From assembly GCF_002211285.1 (NCBI RefSeq), contig NZ_LOKX01000012.1, positions 1 through 64,000 of the forward strand: a DNA stretch of 64,000 nt, in the 5' to 3' direction. Under the pieces are notes generated by a model, which did not search any database, was not told the DNA's origin, and was given only the letters and a program-made list of their open reading frames with translations. Of the stretch, positions 58,277-64,000 are shown piece by piece. Both the position numbers and the translations under genes were made by a program. How positions within the stretch are numbered: position 1 is the stretch's first letter; each line of letters starts with the position of its first letter. Source of the stretch: Rhizobium sp. R635. Its GTDB lineage: Bacteria; Pseudomonadota; Alphaproteobacteria; Rhizobiales; Rhizobiaceae.

Positions 58277-59091
58277 ACCGGCTGTTCGGCAACGGCCGTT
58301 GCCTTGACGTGGCGATCGATCACGGCGTCTGCAACGAGCCGTCTTTCCTCGACGGGCTGGAGAACATGCCGGCCGTCGTCAAGGCGCTGGTCGATGCGCG
58401 GCCGGATGCGATCCAGATGAACTACGGCCAGACCGATCTGCTGCAGGATCTGCCCGGCAAGGACAAGCCGGCCCTCGTCATGCGCATCGACATGGGCAAT
58501 CCCTATAACCGCATCCGCCACCGCGACATGTGGGCGGTGCTGCAGAACGAAGCGGAGCCTTTGATCGGCGCATTGCAGATGGATGCCGCCTGCGTGGTGG
58601 TCAACCTCTTCATGCTGCCGGATGAGCCCGACCTTTTCCGCCAGTGCGTGCAGAACATTGCGCGCGTCCGGGCGGACTGCGAAAAATACGGCGTGCCGCT
58701 GATGATCGAACCGCTCGTCATGCAGCCGGTGACCGAGCGCGGCGGCTACATGGTGGATGGCGATGCCGACAAGATCGTCACCCTGACGCGGCTTGCCCGT
58801 GAAATGGGCGCCGATATCGTCAAGGCGGATCCCACGACGAATGCGGAGGATTTCCACCGTGTCGTCGAGGCGGCGCGCTGCCCGGTGCTGGTGCGCGGCG
58901 GCGGCAAGGAGGATCTCGGCGCCGTGTTCGCAAAATCCGCCGCCTTGATGCGGCAGGGCGCAATGGGCATGGTCTATGGTCGCAATATCTACCAGCATGC
59001 CAATCCGAGCGCCGTCGTGCGCGGTCTGATGGCGATCATCCATGAGAACGCGAGCGGCGAAGAGGCCGTTGCGGTCTATCGGCAGGGCTGA
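58249..59091 (+). CDS. DhnA/LsrF-type class I aldolase family protein
   Basis: The 280-residue TIM barrel has the DHG motif (AIDHGVCN, Asp24-His25), the Schiff-base Lys192 in ADIVKADPTTN and RGGGKEDLG phosphate-binding loop. DhnA-type enzymes cleave ketose phosphates to dihydroxyacetone phosphate; LsrF is a thiolase of the same fold. The start ATG at 58249 has AAGGAG six bases upstream. A later ATG (58273) would remove the 28-base overlap but loses the ribosome binding site. Confidence 0.82.
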   Translation: MRDNRKVRMNRLFGNGRCLDVAIDHGVCNEPSFLDGLENMPAVVKALVDARPDAIQMNYGQTDLLQDLPGKDKPALVMRIDMGNPYNRIRHRDMWAVLQNEAEPLIGALQMDAACVVVNLFMLPDEPDLFRQCVQNIARVRADCEKYGVPLMIEPLVMQPVTERGGYMVDGDADKIVTLTRLAREMGADIVKADPTTNAEDFHRVVEAARCPVLVRGGGKEDLGAVFAKSAALMRQGAMGMVYGRNIYQHANPSAVVRGLMAIIHENASGEEAVAVYRQG

Positions 59092-59137
59092 GGCGCTGGA
59101 GCAATTTAACAAGCACAGAACCTTGGGAGGGGTTCGA

Positions 59138-60664
59138 ATGGGAGAATATCTCTTGGGGCTCGACGCCGGCAACACCGTCATCAAGGCGGTGATCTTCGAC
59201 CGCACCGGCCGGGAAGTGGCACATGCGGGGGAGGAGGGGCATAGCCGCATGCCGTGCCCCGGCCATGTCGAGCGCGATCTCGGCGAGCTTTGGTCCAACG
59301 CCAAGCGCGTCATCCGCACCTGCCTCGACCGGGCCGGGATCGCTGCGACCGAGATCGCCGCGATCGGCTGCGCCGGCCACGGCAATGGTCTTTACGCGCT
59401 CGATCGTGAAGGTGAACCGCTGCTTGGCATCCAGTCGCTCGATACACGCGCGACCGGGCTCGTCGAGGAATGGGCGGCCGAGAGTGTCGGCGATCGCACC
59501 TATCCGATCGCCCGTCAAAGGCCCTGGCCCTCGCAGACGCCGACGCTGCTCGCCTGGCTGAAACGCTACCGGCCGGACCTCTTCCAGCGCATCGGCACGG
59601 TGTTCTATTCCAAGGATTTCGTCGTCAACCGCCTGACCGGCGAACGCGTCAGCGAGATGTCGGACATGTCCGGCGCAGGCCTGCTCGATCTCGCCGCCCG
59701 CCGCTATGACAGGACGCTGATGGAAGCTTACGGCCTTGGCGATTGCATGGACCTGTTGCCGCGGCTGATCGAAAGCGCCGACATTGCCGGCAAGGTGACC
59801 GAAGAGGTCGCGGCGGAGACCGGCCTTGCCGCCGGCACGCCGGTGATCGGCGGGCTGTTCGATGTCGTCGCTTCGGCGCTCGGCTCGGGCGTCTCGCGCA
59901 CCGGCAGCGCCTCGATCATCGCCGGCACCTGGAGCATCAACCAGGTCATCATCGACGGGCCGGATCTCGGCGGCCCGGTCTTCATGTCCTCGACCTTCGA
60001 CCGCACGCGCTACATGGCGATGGAAAACAGCGCCACTTCCGCGGCCAATCTCGAATGGCTGGTGCGGGAGTTCTTCGAAGGCGAGCACGAGGGCGTGTCG
60101 CCCTTCGATGCCTGCTGCGCGCTCGCGGCGGAAATTCAGCCGGCTGCCGACGACCCGCTCTATCACCCCTATCTCTACGGCGCCCAGCAGGACGGCCACG
60201 CGCGGGCCGGCTTCTATGGCATTGCCGGCTGGCACAGCAAGGGGCACTTGATCCGCGCCCTTCTGGAAGGCGTCGCCTTCGGCCACCGCCACCATGTCGA
60301 GACGCTGCGCAAGGCGGGAGCGAGTTTCGACGAAGCGGTGCTCTCCGGCGGCGGATCGCGCAGCCGCCTCTGGCCGCAGATTTTTGCCGATGTGCTCGGC
60401 CTGCCCGTTTCGGTCGCCGTCTCGCGGGAGACGGGCGCGCTCGGCGCGGCGATTGCGGCTGGAACCGGCGTCGGCCTGTTTGCCGATTTCACGGAAGGAG
60501 CCAATGCCATGGTGCGTATCGACCGGCATTACAAGCCGAATGCCGCGCTTGCCGCCCATTACGGCCGGCGCTACGCGCTCTACCAGGATATCACCGAAGC
60601 CATGACGCCGCTCTGGCGGCGGCTTTCGGCAACCTTACCCACGGCGAAGGGAACTGCGGCGTGA
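59138..60664 (+). CDS. FGGY-family carbohydrate kinase
   Basis: The 508-residue FGGY kinase has GLDAGNTVIKAVIFD at the start, IGCAGHGNGLYALD, and the C-terminal GGGSRSRLWPQIFADVLG block. It resembles L-xylulose and erythritol kinases rather than glycerol kinase. GGGAGGGG precedes ATG 59138. It likely phosphorylates the imported polyol or ketose before GlpD-like oxidation and aldolase cleavage. It overlaps the GMC gene by one base. Confidence 0.87.
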   Translation: MGEYLLGLDAGNTVIKAVIFDRTGREVAHAGEEGHSRMPCPGHVERDLGELWSNAKRVIRTCLDRAGIAATEIAAIGCAGHGNGLYALDREGEPLLGIQSLDTRATGLVEEWAAESVGDRTYPIARQRPWPSQTPTLLAWLKRYRPDLFQRIGTVFYSKDFVVNRLTGERVSEMSDMSGAGLLDLAARRYDRTLMEAYGLGDCMDLLPRLIESADIAGKVTEEVAAETGLAAGTPVIGGLFDVVASALGSGVSRTGSASIIAGTWSINQVIIDGPDLGGPVFMSSTFDRTRYMAMENSATSAANLEWLVREFFEGEHEGVSPFDACCALAAEIQPAADDPLYHPYLYGAQQDGHARAGFYGIAGWHSKGHLIRALLEGVAFGHRHHVETLRKAGASFDEAVLSGGGSRSRLWPQIFADVLGLPVSVAVSRETGALGAAIAAGTGVGLFADFTEGANAMVRIDRHYKPNAALAAHYGRRYALYQDITEAMTPLWRRLSATLPTAKGTAA

Positions 60665-62286
60665 TGATGAGTGATAACGAAACGCCGACAGACGAGGGTA
60701 TTTACGACTTCATCATCGTCGGCGCCGGCTCTGCCGGCTGTGTGCTGGCAAACCGGCTGTCGGCCGATCCGAAGAACCGGGTGCTGCTGCTCGAAGCCGG
60801 AGGCACGGACCGGTATCACTGGGTCCATGTGCCGATCGGTTATCTCTACTGCATGGGCAATCCGCGTACCGACTGGATGATGAAGACGGCCGCGCAAGCC
60901 GGGCTCAATGGCCGCGCACTGAACTATCCGCGCGGAAAGCTCCTCGGCGGCTGTTCGTCGATCAACGGCATGATCTACATGCGCGGGCAGGCGGCCGATT
61001 ATCATGGCTGGCGGCAGGCCGGAAACGCAGGCTGGGGCTGGGACGACGTACTGCCCTACTTCCTGAAGTCGGAAGACAATTACCGCGGCAAATCCGCCAT
61101 GCATGGCGGAGGCGGCGAATGGCGCGTCGAGCGCCAGCGCCTTTCCTGGCCGATCCTCGACGCCTTCCGCGATGCGGCGGAAGAGCTTGGCATTCCGAAG
61201 ACCGACGATTTCAACGATGGCGACAATGAAGGCTCCGGCTATTTCGAGGTCAACCAGAAGGGCGGCCTGCGCTGGAACACGACGAAGGCCTTCCTCCGGC
61301 CGGCCATGAAACGTGGGAATCTCCGCGTCCTGACAGGCGCCGAGACCGATCGGCTGGAGTTCGACGGCAAGGCCGTTTCCGGGGTGCGGTTCCGCCTCGG
61401 TGGGCGGCTCTGCATCGCCCGCGCCTCTCGCGAGGTCGTGCTGTCGGCAGGCGCCATCAACTCGCCAAAGATCCTGGAACTGTCCGGCATCGGCCGGCCG
61501 GAGGTTCTTTCCGCCCTCGATCTTCCCGTTCGTCACGCGCTTCAGGGCGTTGGCGAAAACCTCCAGGATCACCTGCAGATCCGCACCGTCTTCAAGATCG
61601 AAGGCGCCCGCACGCTGAACCAGCTCTACCACAATCTCTTCAGCCGCGCCGGCATGGGGCTGCAATATGCCGTCAGCCGGTCAGGCCCGCTCTCCATGGC
61701 GCCGAGCCAGCTCGGTATCTTTGCCAAAAGCGATCCGGCCGTCGCCACGGCGGACCTCGAATATCACGTCCAGCCGCTGAGCACGGATAGGCTCGGCGAG
61801 CCGTTGCACCGCTATCCCGCCGTCACGGTGTCCGTCTGCAATCTCCGGCCGGAGAGCCGCGGCACGGTGCATGTCACGACCCGCGACGTGAGCCAGCCGC
61901 CGGAAATCCACCCGAACTACCTTTCGACGGCCGGCGACCGGCTGCTTGCGGCAAAATCCATCGGTCATGCGCGCAGCCTGATGCGGACGAGGGCTATCGC
62001 CCGGTTCAACCCGCAGGAAATGCTGCCGGGCCGGGAATACGAGAGCGACGACGATCTGATCCGCCGCGCCGGCGACATCGCCACCACCATCTTCCACCCT
62101 GTCGGCACCTGCAAGATGGGAAGCGATCCGATGGCGGTGGTGGATACGCAACTGCGCGTGCACGGGATGGAGAGGCTCCGGGTCGTCGATGCCTCGATCA
62201 TGCCGACGATCGTCTCCGGCAACACCAACTCGCCGGTGATCATGATCGCGGAGAAGGCCGCGGAAGCGATCCTGAAAGGCAATTAA
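60664..62286 (+). CDS. GMC-family FAD oxidoreductase
   Basis: The 540-residue choline-dehydrogenase-like enzyme has the FAD loop [16 protein letters not shown], the GMC signatures [18 protein letters not shown] and [16 protein letters not shown], and the active-site HPVGTCKMG with the [17 protein letters not shown] end. It oxidises a primary or secondary alcohol to a carbonyl. Last gene of the operon; start ATGATG overlaps the kinase stop. Confidence 0.9.
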   Translation: MMSDNETPTDEGIYDFIIVGAGSAGCVLANRLSADPKNRVLLLEAGGTDRYHWVHVPIGYLYCMGNPRTDWMMKTAAQAGLNGRALNYPRGKLLGGCSSINGMIYMRGQAADYHGWRQAGNAGWGWDDVLPYFLKSEDNYRGKSAMHGGGGEWRVERQRLSWPILDAFRDAAEELGIPKTDDFNDGDNEGSGYFEVNQKGGLRWNTTKAFLRPAMKRGNLRVLTGAETDRLEFDGKAVSGVRFRLGGRLCIARASREVVLSAGAINSPKILELSGIGRPEVLSALDLPVRHALQGVGENLQDHLQIRTVFKIEGARTLNQLYHNLFSRAGMGLQYAVSRSGPLSMAPSQLGIFAKSDPAVATADLEYHVQPLSTDRLGEPLHRYPAVTVSVCNLRPESRGTVHVTTRDVSQPPEIHPNYLSTAGDRLLAAKSIGHARSLMRTRAIARFNPQEMLPGREYESDDDLIRRAGDIATTIFHPVGTCKMGSDPMAVVDTQLRVHGMERLRVVDASIMPTIVSGNTNSPVIMIAEKAAEAILKGN

Positions 62287-62298
62287 CCCAGGCTTGAT

Positions 62299-62318
62299 GG
62301 CGATGCTGCGGCATCGCC
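62299..62318. terminator. hairpin between convergent GMC and DUF937 genes
   Basis: GGCGATGC (62299-62306) pairs with GCATCGCC (62311-62318) around TGCG, in the gap between the two convergent stop codons. No long U-run. Possible bidirectional terminator. Confidence 0.45.
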
Positions 62319-62353
62319 ACGCCATCCCTATCAAGTCGCGACAGCAGCCTCGA

Positions 62354-62845
62354 TCAGATGCTGTCGGGCACCCTGCCGTCTGGTGTCAGGTCGTCGACGG
62401 CGCGCGGCAGGTCGCGAGACAGGCGCGCGACGATCTCTTCCCGGCTAAGGCCGGTCTTCTCAGCCAGTTCCGATAGGACTTCGTCGCCCAAGGCGTTTTC
62501 GAGATCAGGACGTTCGATCGGCTGGTTCGGGCCGGGTTTCACCCAGGAATCCGCCACGTCGCCGCGGCCGCTTCTCGTCAGCTGGTCGACAAGACCGCCG
62601 AGGCCGCCGCTGAGAATGCCGCCGGCCGATCCGCCGCGAATGAGATCGGCAAGACCACCGCCTCCGCCTCTCGTCAGGTTGCCGAGGATATCGCCGAGGC
62701 CGCCCTGCGTGCTTCCGGGGATCGCCTGTCCCGGTGGGCGCTGGCCTCCCTGGGTCAGGCCCTTCAGGATTTCACTGATCTTGTCACGATTTTGGTAGCC
62801 GGCGACGGCGAGAATGCCGAGCAGGGCGGTCAGGTTGCGGTTCAT
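62354..62845 (-). CDS. DUF937 (YidB-like) protein
   Basis: The 163-residue protein has a Gly-rich central region (GGLGDILGNLTRGGGGGLADL, residues about 48-90) and a C-terminal helical YidB-type part (SWVKPGPNQPIERPDLENAL, EIVARLSRDLPRAVDDLTPDG). The function of the family is unknown. ATG 62845 follows GGAGGAGA. It stands alone between two catabolic modules. Confidence 0.82.
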   Translation of the reverse strand: MNRNLTALLGILAVAGYQNRDKISEILKGLTQGGQRPPGQAIPGSTQGGLGDILGNLTRGGGGGLADLIRGGSAGGILSGGLGGLVDQLTRSGRGDVADSWVKPGPNQPIERPDLENALGDEVLSELAEKTGLSREEIVARLSRDLPRAVDDLTPDGRVPDSI

Positions 62846-62922
62846 GGGGTCTCCTCCAGTTTTGACCAAAAGAAACCTGCGGGAAAGATTATGGTTCCAC
62901 CGTTCCGGCCCGTCAGGCAGGC

Positions 62923-63648
62923 TCAGCGGCCGTTTTCCCGACGCCACGCCTGGAATCTCTGCTGGTGCTCGTCCTTCGTGCAGGGATAGAGCCCGATGAT
63001 CGTTTGTCCGGCCTTGACCTGTTCGAGAACGAAGTCCTCGTAACTTTCCATGTTCGTGCATTCGTCGGCGATCTCATCGGCCAGATGGGCCGGGATGACC
63101 ATGACGCCGTCGCGGTCGCCGACCAGCACGTCGCCTGGAAAGACCGCGACGTCGCCGCAGGAGATCGGCACGTTGATGTCGAGCGCTTCGTGCAGCGTGA
63201 GGTTGGTCGGCGCCGACGGCTTGGCGTAATAGGCGGGCATGTCAAGCGCCCCGATCCCTTCGGCATCCCGGAAGCCGCCGTCCGAGACGACGCCGGCCGC
63301 GCCGCGTAGCGCCAGGCGGGTGATCAGGATCGAGCCGGCGGTGGCGGCCCGTGCATCCTTGCGCGCATCCATCACCAGCACCTGTCCCTGAGGGCATGTC
63401 TCCATCGCAACTCTTTGCGGATGGTTCGGATTCTGGAAGACGGTGATCGGGTTGCGGTCTTCGCGGGCGGGAATATAGCGCAATGTGAATGCCTGTCCCA
63501 CCATCGTCTCGGCCTTCGGCGCCACGGGCACGACGCCCTGGATGAACTGGTTCCGAAGGCCGCGCTTGAAGAGGGCGGTCGCGATCGATGCGGTGGAGAT
63601 CGTCTTGAATTTCGCCCGGGTCGCGTCGCTCAGCACGTAGTCGGTCAT
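62923..63648 (-). CDS. RraA/HMG-aldolase-family protein
   Basis: The 241-residue protein of the RraA-like superfamily has the active-site GVVSDGGFRDAEGI motif and VAVFPGDVLVGDRDGVMVIP. Members include 4-hydroxy-4-methyl-2-oxoglutarate aldolases, oxaloacetate decarboxylases and the RNase E inhibitor RraA. Linked to a sugar-acid dehydratase here, a lyase role is more likely. ATG 63648 is preferred over 63654 because of GAGGAG spacing. Confidence 0.83.
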   Translation of the reverse strand: MTDYVLSDATRAKFKTISTASIATALFKRGLRNQFIQGVVPVAPKAETMVGQAFTLRYIPAREDRNPITVFQNPNHPQRVAMETCPQGQVLVMDARKDARAATAGSILITRLALRGAAGVVSDGGFRDAEGIGALDMPAYYAKPSAPTNLTLHEALDINVPISCGDVAVFPGDVLVGDRDGVMVIPAHLADEIADECTNMESYEDFVLEQVKAGQTIIGLYPCTKDEHQQRFQAWRRENGR

Positions 63649-63659
63649 TCTCATTCTCC

Positions 63660-64000
63660 TCAATAGATATCCGGTTCGCCGACGGTTCTGCCGAAGCCCG
63701 TTTCAAGAAAATCGAAGTCGCAGCCCTGGTCGGCCTGCGTCACATGGCGGGAGAACATCCAGCCGTACCCACGCTGAAAATGCGGCTCCGGCGCCTTCCA
63801 TGCTTCACGGCGGCGGACGAGTTCTGCCTCGTCCACCAGCATATCGAGCCGGCGGTTCGGCAGGTCGAGGCGGACGATATCACCCGTTCTGAGCAGCGCC
63901 AGGGGGCCGCCGACATAGCTCTCCGGCGCCACGTGCAGGATGCAGGCGCCGTAGGACGTGCCGGACATGCGGGCGTCCGAGATGCGCAGCATGTCGCGGT
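63660..64000 (-). CDS. IlvD/Edd-family dehydratase, C-terminal part only (runs off the window)
   Basis: About 113 C-terminal codons are present; the N-terminal bulk lies beyond 64000. RISDARMSGTSYGACILHVAPE followed by GGPLALLRTGDIVRLDLPNRRLDM is diagnostic of the dihydroxyacid/sugar-acid dehydratase family, which binds an iron-sulfur cluster through cysteines outside the window. It ends 12 bases before the RraA-like start, so the two are co-transcribed. Sugar-acid dehydratase is more likely than IlvD given the catabolic context. Confidence 0.87.
   Translation of the reverse strand, partial: RDMLRISDARMSGTSYGACILHVAPESYVGGPLALLRTGDIVRLDLPNRRLDMLVDEAELVRRREAWKAPEPHFQRGYGWMFSRHVTQADQGCDFDFLETGFGRTVGEPDIY

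Overview
The window reads as a segment of an accessory replicon (probably a large plasmid) of a fast-growing rhizobium, most like Rhizobium leguminosarum or R. etli. This is inferred from the high-GC coding style, the complete glpR-glpD-glpSTPQUV-glpK glycerol locus known from R. leguminosarum, the density of ABC sugar transporters, and an IS427-type insertion sequence. No rRNA, tRNA, CRISPR array or replication origin was seen. Nearly all of the DNA is catabolic: six complete ABC importers, each with its own enzymes and usually its own regulator.

Layout. 1-856: an intact IS5/IS427-group element that has cut off the 5' end of an EamA/DMT permease gene (remnant to 1575). 1675-11748: glycerol regulon. 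11765-16409 (minus): ribose-type (CUT2) ABC transporter with two permeases. 16671-17581: Xre/RES toxin-antitoxin pair. 17628-30065: a divergent acid-sugar island. Its minus arm holds a PdxA2-type dehydrogenase, an iron alcohol dehydrogenase, a cytosolic BNR/sialidase-fold protein and a DapA/NanA-family lyase. Its plus arm holds a Dpp/Opp-type ABC transporter, a DUF1537 acid-sugar kinase and a GntR/FCD regulator. 30083-34171 (minus): small stress-type genes (DUF2934, DUF4142, DUF421, a membrane-anchored protein) and a protein-isoaspartate methyltransferase fused to an erythromycin-esterase-like domain. 34295-41932: CUT1 transporter with a divergent ATPase, a LacI regulator with twin operators, a FucU-like mutarotase and a ribokinase. 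41951-47314 (minus): second CUT2 transporter with an SMP-30 lactonase. 47594-49568: GAF histidine kinase and NarL-type response regulator, divergent from that transporter. 49596-50600 (minus): exported L,D-transpeptidase-like protein. 50894-62286: third CUT2 transporter with a SorC regulator, aldo-keto reductase, GlpD-like dehydrogenase, class I aldolase, FGGY kinase and GMC oxidoreductase, probably a polyol or rare-sugar pathway. 62354-64000 (minus): DUF937 protein, RraA-family protein and the 3' end of an IlvD/Edd dehydratase that runs off the window.

How it works together. Each module imports a small plant- or soil-derived carbon compound and feeds it toward triose phosphates. Glycerol goes through GlpK and GlpD. 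The acid sugar probably goes through the DUF1537 kinase and PdxA2 to dihydroxyacetone phosphate. The polyol is probably phosphorylated, oxidised and cleaved by the aldolase. Two features recur across unrelated modules. All six solute-binding-protein genes are followed by a strong stem-loop without a U-run, which would favour excess binding protein. Catabolic operons are preceded by repeat-type operators.

The best candidates for undescribed biology are the acid-sugar island, the GlpS/GlpT ATPase pair with complementary degenerate motifs, the methyltransferase-esterase fusion and the 50.9-62.3 kb polyol-like pathway. Substrates of all transporters other than the glycerol system are unassigned from sequence.
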